Origin: Coriolopsis trogii
Lineage: Eukaryota; Basidiomycota; Agaricomycetes; Polyporales; Polyporaceae
Reading direction: 5' to 3'
Assembly (NCBI GenBank): GCA_020543525.1
Contig: JAHYIO010000003.1
Coordinates: 62,001 to 126,000 of the forward strand
Length of the DNA: 64,000 nucleotides
Shown here: piece after piece, positions 1 to 11,094 of the stretch
How positions within the stretch are numbered: the stretch's first letter is position 1
How the letters are laid out: every line of letters starts with the position of its first letter
Notes under the pieces: model-generated
Seen by the model: only the letters and a program-made list of their open reading frames with translations
What the model was told of the DNA's origin: nothing
Database searches by the model: none
Program-made: the position numbers and the translations under genes

Positions 1-2637
1 ATCCGAGGCGTTCTCGACAGCCTGGCCCCAGCGCTTCCGCGCGACGGTCTCGAGGAAGCGCACGAAGTGGTCCGTATGGTCGACGAAGTGCGCAAAGTAG
101 AGGCGGGGCGACGGACGCTTGATCGGAGCGGCACGAGACTTGGCCGGCTTTGTCGTCATCGGCGTACCCGGGGGCGACGTGGAGGTTCGCGAGACATCGT
201 GGGCTACAGAGTCGCGACGTGCGGGATCGGATGGTCTGATTGTGCTTGGAACTGCGCTGAGTGGAGGCGCTGTCTCCGCTGGAGAAGGTAGCCCGGCGAC
301 GGGCGCTCTGTTCAGAGCGAGGTATGACAGATAGGAAGCGCCACCAGGTTGTCTAGCAGGGACGGTCTCCTGCTCCTCCGGCTCAACGGTCAGAGGTGCG
401 AGACTCGTGCAGATATCGATCAGGAGATCCGTTGTCTCTTCAGGGAGGTTGTCGAGCATTGCACGCCCATACCGCGCGAGGTTACTTTCCGCCTAGCATG
501 TAGATGATCAGCGCAGCCCGATAGGGAGAGACGTAAGTGCATGGAAGACTACTCACAGCCTCCGTTCCGAGTCGCCTGAGATACATGAGCGCGTCCCTGT
601 AGTTCCCGGCGTCCTCGATCTGTATGCGCAAATAGTCCTCGTGGCGCTCGTATTTCTTCGCCAAGTATGAAGCATGCTCGAAGTAGCCTGCCTGGCGGCA
701 TACACGGATAGCAGTGTCGAGATCGAACGGAAGCTCGTCCTTCGCGCCTTCTCCTGTTGTACGCAACGATTCACGTTTGATGAAACTGTCGAGGCGAGCG
801 ACGTCCTTGAGTTTCGTGTACGTGTTGAGGAGAAGTGTGGTGTGATCGGAGTTAGCCAGTCCAAGAGAGTGCAATTCCTGCAGATACGTCACAAGGTTGT
901 GGATCCTTTGCGCGTCCAGAAACTACACAAACGTCAGGCGAACGTTCGTGATCCTGCAACTTGAGGTGGTCTTACCTTCCGAATGACATAACTAGGCTGC
1001 ACATAGCGAATTGTCTGGATATATTGCTGCATTGCTCCGTCATAGTTGCCCTTCGAGTACAAGTGATCTCCATACTGCTTGTGAATGTCGGCGATGTGAG
1101 ACTCGTCGAGCTTCTGGGTATCGGCGATGTTAAGAGCGACAAGGTATAGGCCTTTCCGGTAGAGCATGTCTAGTTTGGCTGATGTCGGCTTCTCCTCCAG
1201 ACACATTAACTGCATAGCGCTTTGAGTGAATGTACGCGGTATAAGACATGCTGGAATCTGACCTTGCCGTCATCGGAGAGTACGTAGAGCTTGCCCCATG
1301 CAGAAAAGACTTCGCGGACACTTTCTGTAAACGTTCCAGAGTGTGCAACAAACTTGTTCTCTGGGTCAAACACAGTCACTTTCGTGACATCGGACGCCGG
1401 GGGAGAAACGCTCTTCGCGACAAAGTTCCGCACTGTCGCTGACGCCGCGGTCGCGGAGGCAGTGAATGGAGGCGAGACAATGACAATGTAATTGCGATGT
1501 GTGTGTATCTTCGACTTAGGGCCTAGAGATGATTACCGCGTCAAGGATGGTTGTTAACAGAAGTCCGTAAAGCTCACCTTCATACGCATAGCAAGCTCCT
1601 CGACTTTCCGTACCACATAGATACAGAGCCTCATCCCGCGCCACGACCACCTCATGCGCTTTCCAGTCCATAGTCGAGCAGCCCAAACCCGCACCTATCT
1701 CATCCACGACAGCTGGTGTGCCGCCACTACCCTTGCCAGACGCCTGATAGCAGAGTACTCGGTTCGTGGTGACAATGAACAGATAGACATTGGGGCTCTC
1801 TTCCGTTGGCTCTCGGAAGCCAAGGCCAGTGATAGGCTCGGTAGGAGACTCATGGATGACGCGAGGCTTAGGGAGTGTGCTGAGAGAGCCAGACGTGGAG
1901 TATATTGACTGGTCGAGGTGACGATACAGGATGACAGTGCCGTCACCGAGGCCAATGGCTAAATAGGACAGTGTGGCGGAAAGAGCTATGGTGGACACCT
2001 ACGCATGTGTGAGCACTGAGTTGACGTGGACTGCAGTTGGGAACGTACGGGATGTGGACGGTTTCCGCTCTGTACTTTTGCCGAGCGCAGGAGGAGAGGT
2101 GCACCGGTTTTCTTGTCGAAAGTCTGGAGATCCCATACCCTCAAGAACGGATGCCTGGCAGCGTCTTCTTCCTGCCACACAGATGAGAAAGACGCGAGGA
2201 CGTGACAGCATAGGAACGTACCCCCAAGGTTATTAGGATTCCTCTCCGCTCTGCCATATGCGTGACGCGGCCGCCCGTGTGTGCGATCCAGCTCTTCCCA
2301 ATTTCAAAGTCCCTGTTGACGAGGTATACACTTCCATAGATGTCCGCAACTACCAGACCGACGGAAGACGTGACTATGGATGAGATTTCTGGGGTTTTCT
2401 GCATGCATTGGTCAAGGCGGTCGGGCGTGGTATGCACTGGTGTCACTTTACCTGAAATATCTCAGGCGAGCTGCCCAAATCATGCACATCTTTGACTGGG
2501 ACAACGTCGAAGAACGGGAATTGACGCAGCTAGAGACCATCCGGTGATAAACATGTTGATTAATTGAGTAGATTCCAGGACCCCAAGAAACTCACTGCGG
2601 GAGCAGCGGCGTTGGCGGTCGACGACGTTTGTGCCAT
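1..2637 (-). CDS. VPS11: Vps11 (Pep5), HOPS/CORVET subunit, partial
   Basis: Vps11 is a core subunit of the CORVET and HOPS tethering complexes on endosomes and vacuoles, where it scaffolds the other Vps-C proteins. Nine exons can be read on the minus strand: 2637-2596, 2529-2452, 2398-2222, 2171-2049, 1998-1578, 1522-1263, 1209-976, 922-557 and 492 to the window edge, all phase-consistent. The N-terminus carries the family signature RQFPFFDVVPVKD, followed by a beta-propeller region (KTPEISSIVTSSVGLVVADIYG). The alpha-solenoid includes YRKGLYLVALNIA, GDHLYSKGNYDGAMQQY and ARLDSFIKRES. A Pro/Ser/Thr-rich linker and an HTDHFVRFLE segment precede the edge. The C-terminal RING-H2 finger expected in the family lies outside the window. 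Start chosen at the first ATG feeding the RQF exon. Identification is firm; exon 1 (14 codons) is less certain. Confidence 0.95.
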
Positions 2638-2976
2638 GACTGTAGCGTTGTGATGGCTGGGAGCAAGCCAGAGAGTTATGGCAGGTAAAGTCTATGAGCA
2701 CCAGCCTGCTTGTGAGACGGAGAGCATGGATGAAGTCAAGCCGAAACACAGGATAGCGGCCGCATTGAGCCAATTAGTGATCAGTAAGTAGAAGGATAAT
2801 GGCCCAGTAAGCACGGTAGTAAGAAGGTAAACGACAAAGACTGCTGCCCGTGTTGGTTCCGTAATTCGCCGCGTTTTCTTCTGCCACCACTACCACTCCC
2901 TACACCGTACGTCGCACACCCGCGACGCACCTCCCATTGTTCTGAATACACTCTATCTTGCACAGACATAAACAAC
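2638..2976. promoter_or_regulatory. Divergent promoter VPS11/ATP18
   Basis: These 339 bases separate the start codons of VPS11 (minus) and ATP18 (plus) and must hold both promoters. I see no clear TATA box. The location is inferred from the gene layout only. Confidence 0.5.
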
Positions 2977-3275
2977 ATGAGCTTCCTTGGTCTCCGCAAG
3001 TGGCCTACTCCCGCACGTCATCCTCCAGCACCCTCGCTGCATCAAGTCTAACGCGCACGTTTGTTTGCAGGTCGCTAAGCCGATGTGGCCTTTCATCAGC
3101 GCGAGTCTGCTGACCTGGTTCTTGGTGGGGAAGATGCAGGACATGGGTGTCAAGTGTGCGTTATTTCAACTCGACTGGTGAAGAAGGTTGAACTGACACG
3201 TCTTCAGCTGAGGGCTTCCGCAACGACCCCCGCAACCCCTACGCGGCGCAAATCGCCAAGCAGTCTTCCCACTAG
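2977..3275 (+). CDS. ATP18: F1Fo ATP synthase subunit j (Atp18)
   Basis: Small inner-membrane subunit of mitochondrial F1Fo ATP synthase, associated with the Fo stalk and dimer interface. Exons 2977-3012, 3071-3155 and 3208-3275 encode 62 residues, close to the 59 of yeast. The N-terminus GLRKWPTPVAKPMWPF matches the family pattern (PTP..K..WPF). One hydrophobic helix follows (FISASLLTWFLVG), and the tail FRNDPRNPYA corresponds to the family's NDPRNP block. Intron 1 must use a GC donor (GCACGT at 3013): the nearest GT donor runs into a stop codon. The gene is far too short for simple ORF finding. It is divergent from VPS11. Identification rests on motif agreement at both ends. Confidence 0.9.
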
Positions 3276-3737
3276 AAAGTATACTGTATCTATGCAGCAG
3301 TAGAACAATACATCCGGTGATTTCGCACCGATGCCCGCACGATACGATCTTTCTGCCCTGGGTCGCTGTTTCAAGTTGCGGCTCGGTCCACGCACAGGAT
3401 CAGCCAATACAGGTTGCGCTCTACGTTCAAGCTAGAAGACTAGCTCTGTCTTGCTCGCGTGTGATCCGTGACATGGTCAGTATCGACACTCGGGTGCACT
3501 CACTGCCAATATTCCGAGAGCGCATGCGTCCGAAGGTCAGCAGTCATTGTGGGCTAGTTGTGCAGCAATTTCGGTATCTCGTGAACTCCTTTCTGTGAGT
3601 ACTACTGCCATACTTGCATGCGAGAATTGCAGTTCTATAGGCTGAAGTAACGTTGTGGGCGCTTGTGCGCATGCTCACAAGCAATGGTAGAAGGGCAGGT
3701 GTGGAACTCTCGCGTGCCAGCAATGGATGTGACGCGT
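3276..3737. other. Intergenic, nothing recognised
   Basis: Downstream of ATP18 up to the inverted repeat. Only short open frames without family signatures are present. Confidence 0.5.
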
Positions 3738-4876
3738 ATACAGCTGTTGCCGAAATTGGTGACCGCGCGACTCCGCACGACGCGCGCGCACTTTTGGCGC
3801 GTGAAATTCGAGAGAACAAGGAAAATCGCCCGTGGCTCGACATTCACTCGTAGCCTCGTAGAAACGCTGCAGGATGTGATCTGTACCTCTCCAAATTATG
3901 TACGAGCTTTTTGCGAAGCTGTAGACCCCCTCATTGTAAAGATACATATGCCAGGTCATGGACATGGACAAGCCCGCCTGCATCGTCGTTTCCGACCACG
4001 AATCAGTGCAAAACGCCACAGAAACTTGAGGAGCGTCGAGTGTGACACTCATCTATCTGTTTAGACAGTGCTCAGATTTTTCCTAGCTACTGTCGATGGG
4101 ATGAGAGTGAATCCATGCTACGCGTGTCTGGAGGAGCATAGGCGCCCATGCAGTTCTACTCAGATGGTTCGTCCGAGACAAATACTGCAACTTTCTACCC
4201 CACTCTTCATTCAGTTAGAGCTGTATAATTTGTATAAGGTGCCTCAGACACTTGTCAAGGCTAATGGGTGACGTCCACCTGCGTTCAATCCTCTGACTTT
4301 TCAGTGCAATTGAAGGAGCAAGCTAAATGTGTGCAGACACACATCTCCAAAAGAATACATCTATGCTGACTTCTAACATACATATACAATGGATTTTAGT
4401 CAGTTTAGGGGAGTGCAATGGTTTTCTTCGTCTCGGAAGGACCCCCTGAGTAGAACTGCATGGGCGCCTATGCTGCTCCAGACACGCATAACATGGATTC
4501 ACTCTCATCCCATCAACAATAGCTAGGAAAAATCTGAGCACTGTCTAAACAGATAGATGAGTGTATTACTCGACGCTCCTCAAGTTTCTGTGGCGTTCTG
4601 CACTGATTCGTGGTCGGAAACGACGATGCAGGCGGGCTTGTCCATTTCCATGACCTGGCATACATATCTGTACAATGAGGGGGTCTACAGCTTCGCAAAA
4701 AGTTCGTATTTAATTTGGAGAGGTACAGTTCTCACCCTGTAGTGTTTCTACGAGGCTACGAGTAAATGTCGAGCCACGGGCGATTTTTCTTGTTCTCTCG
4801 ATTTTCATGCGCCAAAAGTGCGCGCGCATCGTGCCGAGTCGCGCGGTCACCAATTTCGGCAACAGCTGTAGTATGC
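3738..4876. repeat. Long inverted repeat (two ~440-bp arms, ~250-bp spacer)
   Basis: The left arm (about 3738-4181) reappears as its reverse complement at about 4431-4876, with roughly nine in ten bases identical over most of its length. Examples are the block around 4068-4150 against 4470-4545, and 3745-3800 against 4815-4870. Similarity fades gradually into the spacer (4182-4430). Many differences are C-to-T or G-to-A at CpG sites, the pattern expected of methylated DNA. Open frames inside one arm mirror those in the other, so they follow from the repeat and are not evidence of genes. No convincing terminal repeat or target duplication was found at the outer ends. It could be a foldback/MITE-type element or a local inverted duplication; a transcript would form a long hairpin. 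Confidence 0.88.
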
Positions 4877-5381
4877 GCCGTTCCTTGCACATGTTCTCGA
4901 CCGTAGAGGCGCGCTTACACGAGCTCAACCAAGTACTTACATACCTAACAGTGATCAGGCCACGATGCGTGTGCACGGCGGGGCGCAGTTCCGGCTCTCT
5001 GAACAACCCCTTGGCCTCCCGAATAGGTCGACTGTCGTCTTGCTGTCCAACGTTCTGTAGTGATCTGCCGTAACATATCCGCCGTGGCCATTGACAATCC
5101 ATTTACAGCATTGAACAAGCCCGCCTCGGTAGCTAACAGGTAGCGAAGACGTCTTCTTGACCTGCTTGCACCGCCTGCTTGCTGGCAGGCATGCTGCGCT
5201 ACTCGGACCGGGGGGATCTAGTGCGGCTATGTATTCACACATCTCAGATCAAAGGCTCGAGGCCAGTCTCTGGGCGTGTAAAAACGTTGAATTCGTCCCG
5301 CCTCTGAACGCTCGCTGTACACTGCCACCTCCCGCCCCCTTTTCTTTCTTCCTCAACTTCGTCCGTCGACGTCGCTTGCAG
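4877..5381. other. Intergenic; putative promoter of the F-box gene
   Basis: Between the inverted repeat and the F-box gene at 5382. A C/T-rich stretch at about 5325-5360 lies just upstream of the start codon and could be a pyrimidine promoter element. No gene recognised. Confidence 0.4.
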
Positions 5382-7255
5382 ATGGTCACTATGTACTCCT
5401 ACGAGGACCCCACCATCACTGCGGAACGACTGCTCAATGCCCTACTGCGAGGGGAATACAAGCTGAAGTGAGTCATGTCCAGTCTTGTGTACATGTGCAT
5501 CATAACTGACTAGTCCCGTTTGTCGCATGACGTACCAGCCTCGACGCTGTGAGTTGTCCGTCCTACTCTCGTCATCCCGTATTCACACAGATACTCTAGC
5601 TAAGAGGACTTGAGAAGACCACTGCCGCGCTCCTGTCGACCGTGAGGGGTGCCATTAACAGTTATGCGTCCATCCATGCCCTACCAGTTGAAGTCCTCGG
5701 AGTCATTTTCCAAAACGCTCTGGCCTACTCAGCCGGCGCTATCCCTTTCAACGGTCACGAAGAGCCGCGAGTAGAAGACGCAGTGCGCTCCCGCATGTTG
5801 CTCACCCATGTGTGCCGACGATGGCGGCTAATCGCGTTCGACATGGCCTCTCTCTGGACGGTGGTCGACGCGTCATCCAGTGACCTGTCCGCTGCGTTCC
5901 TAGCCCGCTCGAGGGACATTGCCATCCAGGTCTGCTCTAGGCGGTTGTTCTGTCAGCCTACATCGCACGCACTGGCGCTTGCTCCTCATGCCGGACGAAT
6001 ACGTGACCTGCATCTAGTGATCCCGAAGAAGCACTGCGCGGCCGTGCCTGGGAGTACTTCTGAGTGGCTCTTGGACGCTCCCAACCTAGAACGGTTGTCC
6101 ATCCTCACAGAGGCCAAGCCATTCGACGACACGCGCCCGGTCATCAACCTGGATGTCTCCCCTATACTGTTCAGGAACCCGCCTGTTCACCTGAAGGTGC
6201 TCATCCTGCGGAACATGTGCTGGCTCCCGATGGTGCCCCTAGACACCCTCACACACCTGCATATCGCCCAAGGGACACCAATCACGCTCCACACGTTGCT
6301 GACCTTTATCGGGCGATGTCCGTCCATCGAGCACCTCAACCTCGTCGACACCTACATCGCGAGCCACAGCGCGGTCCCCATCAATCACACCATCGCCCTC
6401 CCGCACCTCCGCACTCTCGTGCTCGGCATCAACTCCTCCCACCTCTCCATGCGCTACCTCCTCCAGCACCTCGACCTCCCACCGACGGCAAAGGTCCGAA
6501 TCACAGGCGCATACGCCCTCCTCGCCCTCTCCAACCTCCAACCGTTCCCCGACCTGCCCTTCGCCGCCGGCTTCGACACGCTCTCCATCGACGACTCCCG
6601 TGCCGGGCGCCTCCTCATCCGCGCCTCCGGCCCGGCCCCCGCCGGGCTCCTCCTCGACTTCAGCAACTGCGCGAGCATGGTGCGCCCGCACCCGGCCCTG
6701 CGCTCGCTCCTCGCGCCCGAGCGCATCGTCCACCTGCGCTACTCCACGCGCGCCTCGCACAAGTCCTGCGCCGTGCGCCTCCTCGTAGGCTCAGAGCTGC
6801 CCGCGCTCCGGACGCTCGCGTTCGTCGACGTGGACGACGGTGCGACCGGTCACGGTGAGCAGCAGCAGCCGCACAACAACAGTAACAATAGCAACAACAG
6901 CAATACCACCACCAAGGCGGCAGACGAATACGCCGATGCGCTCGCTGGAGCGCTCAGGCGCGCGCCGGGGCTGGAGGAGGTGCAGCTCTGGTCGGCCGAC
7001 CCGCGGTTCGTCGCTCGGCTGGGCCTGGAGGGGTGCGCGCCGGGCGTGCGCAATGTCGTCTTCCATCGTCGCCGGGCGGCACGTCCGGGCGGGGCCGTCG
7101 GTGTCGGTGTCGGTGTCGATGGCGGGGCGCTCGGGGGCCGGGTGGAGGTGTGCAGTGCGTGCGCTTTTGGGGGCGCAGGCGCAGGCGCAGGCGGGTGTGA
7201 GCCTGAGCTGAGGCTCGAGGGTGTGGACCCGGTCGAGCATGTGTATGAGTGGTAG
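5382..7255 (+). CDS. F-box protein, LRR-like C-terminal region
   Basis: Basidiomycete F-box protein of about 583 residues, presumably a substrate receptor for an SCF ubiquitin ligase; the substrate is unknown. Three exons: 5382-5467, a 10-nt microexon 5539-5548, and 5600-7255. The frame is continuous through both introns. A short N-terminal helix region (DPTITAERLLNALLRGEYKL) leads into the F-box IHALPVEVLGVIFQNA, then LLTHVCRRWRLIAFDMASLW, the typical mushroom-type extension. The rest is Leu-rich, with repeats such as HLKVLILRNMCWL and LPHLRTLVLG. An Asn/Ser-rich run (about 6876-6910) and a C-terminal Gly/Val-rich stretch look low-complexity. The start could also be the in-frame ATG at 5391. 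Identification as F-box is firm; the microexon is inferred from splice signals. Confidence 0.82.
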
Positions 7256-7486
7256 TGGGCTGGAGGCGGAGTGGGCTGATTGCGGGCTCTCGGCTGTACG
7301 GATGTTTGCGGGAGGGGGGGGGATATCTGCTCGTATTGCTGTGGGTTTGGTCTGCTTTGCTGCTCTGTCGCTCGTTCACTTGCATGATCCCGCGCTGTAC
7401 CGTATCCTCGCATAATCGTATTTTTAAGAAGACATCCGCGTGCCATGTAGTAGCGACCCGATTGCCTGCTGCACATGTATATTATA

Positions 7487-8167
7487 CTATCGCTCCCCTA
7501 GTGTTCGGAGGTGCCCTAGTGTTCGGAGATAAGGGTGTAGCTCGCTCGTTCTCAACTTCAGAACGCTGAAATTATACAAAGATGTGGGAAAAGATACGAG
7601 TAATGTATGAAAGAAAGAACGAGATGAAACGGAGGTGAGGTCGTCGCGATCTTGGGCAAAGAGTGTTCCGGAGATGGGTCCCTCTTGCGTTTGCGACCCT
7701 CGCCTGGATTTGAATGGCGGGCGCTCTCACTGAAAATTCACAGACTTATTTCTCCAGGTATGAACAGTCCAATATCAAATTTTCCGAACCTCTACATACT
7801 GTGTATGGGACAGATGTAGAGAGTATGTCCTCAAGGTCCTCGAGCGTGACTTTGGAGAGCGCTAGTTTTGGTTACCCGACATGTGGCGCCCATCTCCAGA
7901 AGGGGACATCAGTCGGAGATCATAAACGGCACCCTTCGGCAGTGTGACTGATTGTGACACTGCGCGCGGAGAAACCTCCGAACACTAGGGGAGGGCACCT
8001 CTTACTTTGCTCAATCACTCAGTTTTTGTTGTAATCTCACCAAACTTTGCAGGCTCACTGTTTGTACTACGCTTCGTTAATGTACCAAATTTCAGCATTA
8101 TCGGGGGTGAGGGAGGGAAGATACAGCAGGCTCCTCGGCTAACCTCCGAACTCTAGGGGAGCGATAG
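7487..8167. mobile_element. Non-autonomous TIR DNA transposon with TA target duplication
   Basis: Ends in 26-bp terminal inverted repeats, 7487-7512 and 8142-8167, beginning CTATCGCTCCCCTAG and differing at one base. TA dinucleotides flank both ends (7485-7486 and 8168-8169), consistent with a Tc1/mariner-type target duplication. Related subterminal copies of the repeat lie at about 7513-7533 and 7974-8000. The 681-bp interior has no transposase; its longest frame, 77 codons at 7714-7947, resembles nothing I know. It sits downstream of the F-box gene. TA duplication plus TIRs points to a Tc1/mariner-like MITE; family assignment is inference. Confidence 0.85.
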
Positions 8168-11094
8168 TAAGGACAACCGATGACACAGACACGGGCACTC
8201 CGCTGCACTGGCGGATGCATGGTAATTACGTATACGTGAACGAATCCGCCGCACTGACAGATCGCGCAGGACGTCGCAATGCGTTGAACGCTTCAAGTTT
8301 CCCGCATAGGCACACGGCCATGCATGATCAAACAAAGACGCATATCGCAGTAACCACCTGATCATGACGGCAGCTTTGACGAAAGCTCCGTGTGCTCGTT
8401 GTACTGTCATCCCCAGGGCTGCGCCATCGCTGTCGTTAGCCTAATTTGCGTTCGCAAAAGCGAATTTACGAGACATCCCGGCGTTTGACTTGTCCTCTAG
8501 AACAGACGTGGATGAGCGGGGCGATACGTGCGGACTCCACTGACCCGCAGCGACTCCTCTCCAAATCTTTGCAGCCCGGGCACTCCAGAATGGACACGGA
8601 CAGGTGCGCGCTGCAGTCGTCCAGTGGCACAAAACAGAGTTTGAATCTTCTGCTCAGATACCGCTCTTCGACGACGGTCCTGAGCTCACGCCCCCGGCTG
8701 TGGTCAGACCTGTCGTAAGCAGTCCGAGGACGGACCACCTGGAAACCAGCAGCAACCCTCGATGGTGCGCCAGCCAGACGCCAGAGGGTAACGTACAATG
8801 CAGAGCGTCGACAGCGCTGGCAGGCGCCGGAGGCAAGTCTCGATCCAGGTAGGTCGTTCGTTGTACGTGACGGGCTCGAACCTCCGGCGTTCACTATAAT
8901 AGACAGGCCTGTTCGCCAGAGGAAGCTATCCGCGCTCCGGTTGCCAGGCATTACACGCTCGTGGCTCACAATGCAGCCGCGGGCGGAAATGCACGCTTTC
9001 TGAGGGGACGCTCGGGGAATGCCAGAAGCGATCATACGAAGGGGGCAGCGCTCTGCAATGCATGAAGAAGTGGGTGCCATAAGGTCATTAGACGTCGGCA
9101 CAACTTGGACGCACCGATACTGAACGGTCGGCAAAGCGAGGTCCCTGCACGGAAACATCCTGTGCGCGTCATCCATAGGTCGCAGGCCCAGCCTGACCTC
9201 CGTGCATCAGCGGACACCGACGTTTCTATCGAGCGCAAGAACTGTGCACTGGGACTAGGAACGCCAACATCGGAGGCGTCGTCGAGGTTGGGCTGTGGTC
9301 CAGGCATCCATGCGCATATGCAGGGGTGTGAACATGTCGAGACGAGCGAGCGGGGGAACTCGAGCGGTCCTCGAGCTCAGAGCTTCGCCGTCCTCCCTCG
9401 CGCTTCTCTACGTCCGTGAATTCACGAGAGGACGGTCCAGTGCTGGCTGTCTTGCTCCTACGGCCAGCGTGTGGTGAGCAGGTGTGCTCGATAGGACTAC
9501 GGAGCTGTGCCTCACCGTCCAAATCGCACATGGGGTGGGAGGAACGGATGGCTGGGGTGCTGGCGACGTCATGGGCGTATGTCAATGTAGGCAGTTTGGT
9601 GTGGATGAGCTCGGAACCGTCGTGACTGACCGGGTGCGTTACGGCAGCACGATCTAGGCAGTGGAAGAAGAGAGCGGTTACCGAGGACATGCTTCGAGTT
9701 GTCTCAAGGTTGTTCATGCACCGACCGTGAAGATCAGCCTGAGGGGGTTGCTATCAGGACTTTTATGATTTCTGCATAGTAGCTGACATGCAAAACAAAA
9801 ATTCTATATATTGAGATGGGCGAAATCCTTGCTGCGGAGACCTTGGGAGACGGTGCGGTCATTCTTGGCCATGCGTGAAGGCATCGAATATCATGTGCAT
9901 CACGGTGTTCATTATGATGCGCCCTGGGGACGCCCCGGAACTGGAGGGGCAGTGCGGACGTTGAGACTGCTGTCAGTTTTGTCCGACGGTCGTGGGGCTT
10001 CTCAAGGACGGCCTTGAAGTATGAAGGGATTCCTTGTGTCGACCGAAACTGCGCAATGCCGCGTTATGGACGACGGGGGCAGGATGCAGAGAACAGCTGG
10101 TCGGTGGACACGCTGCTTGGATGGGGCCGGTAGACGGTCTAGAGCGAGCTCCTAAGCTCACTGAGAGAAGAGGAAATACAAATGGACAGAGGCGTGGCAG
10201 ACTTTGTGGTTCGTAGAGGATTGTCAGGCGATGATGGGGGATTGTGGCCGAACGTGGTGGCGATGTCGGAGATTCGGCAGAAGGCGAGGGTGGGAAGCGC
10301 GCCCAGCGGCAGATGCGCCTAGATTGGAGACCCGACCTCGACCAACAGCCCATGGCCGCGGCCCAGGCAGAGTCGCTGTGGCCGATTTGTAGCGTCGTGG
10401 TGGTTAGTGTCGATGCACAGCGGGCAGCCATGGTCGAGAGAGAGTGAGCGAGTGGGCAGACGCGGGTGTCCTTGGGTCGGATATTCTCGGCGATCGATAA
10501 CGGATGTGGCCTGCAACGTGTGTTTGGCTCTGTTGACCATCGCCGGCGCGGGCGGCGGAGGGAGGACGGACGGAGCGTTGGACGAGCGTGAGTCTTGCTT
10601 GCCGGCGGGGAATCTGGGAGGAGTTGAGCGGTGCCTGATTGTTTGACTGCGAGGGTCGAGGGCCCAGACCGCGGTCGACGACAGTCCAGGCCCCTGCCGT
10701 TAGAGGAAGGGGGAACCATGCGACGGTCTAGACCGCGGTGGCCCGTCGAGTGTATGCTCGAGTGCACAGGAGGCAGAGAACGTCGAGAGGAGGGCGGGTG
10801 CTGTCCTCGTCGACTTGCAGGACGAATTGGAGGAGGAGAGGCGAAGAGAGCGATTTGAGACCCCGCTCAATAATTAAAGGGGTGCAGAAATGCGAAAATG
10901 CGGAGGAGAAAGCGCAAAGCCGGCGCGGCCGGAGTGATGGGGAGCCATATGGGGCGGGGATCGGGGGCTGATCTCGGGGGGGAGGGGGAAATAGGGAGAC
11001 CGGGACGGAGGAGGAGTGGACGGATATCTTCTTCAAGAGGCCCATCTCTCCTCCTCGTCCAGATCCTCCTCCCCTCATAACAAGTCCAGACCAG
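8168..11094. other. Gene-poor interval upstream of SKN7 with unassigned open frames
   Basis: About 2.9 kb without a recognisable gene. Two longish minus-strand frames (9176-8466, 236 codons; 9717-9226, 163 codons) are Ser/Arg/Pro-rich, have no motif I recognise and no clear splice partners. GC-rich DNA yields such frames by chance. The last ~100 bases before 11095 are C/T-rich, as is common upstream of fungal start codons. Part of the interval is presumably the SKN7 promoter and 5' leader. Confidence 0.4.

Noticed and set aside
3663..5102. Open frames of 125-133 codons within the inverted repeat
   Set aside because: The same peptide appears from both arms because the DNA is repeated; no homology or splice structure supports a gene.
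8860..8885. GGTTCGAG-like B-box suggesting a tRNA
   Set aside because: The flanking bases do not form a T-stem and no A-box or acceptor stem is present.
9973..10767. 264-codon minus-strand frame upstream of SKN7
   Set aside because: Ser/Arg/Pro-rich without motif, overlapped by open plus-strand frames; best explained by GC-rich composition of the SKN7 promoter region.
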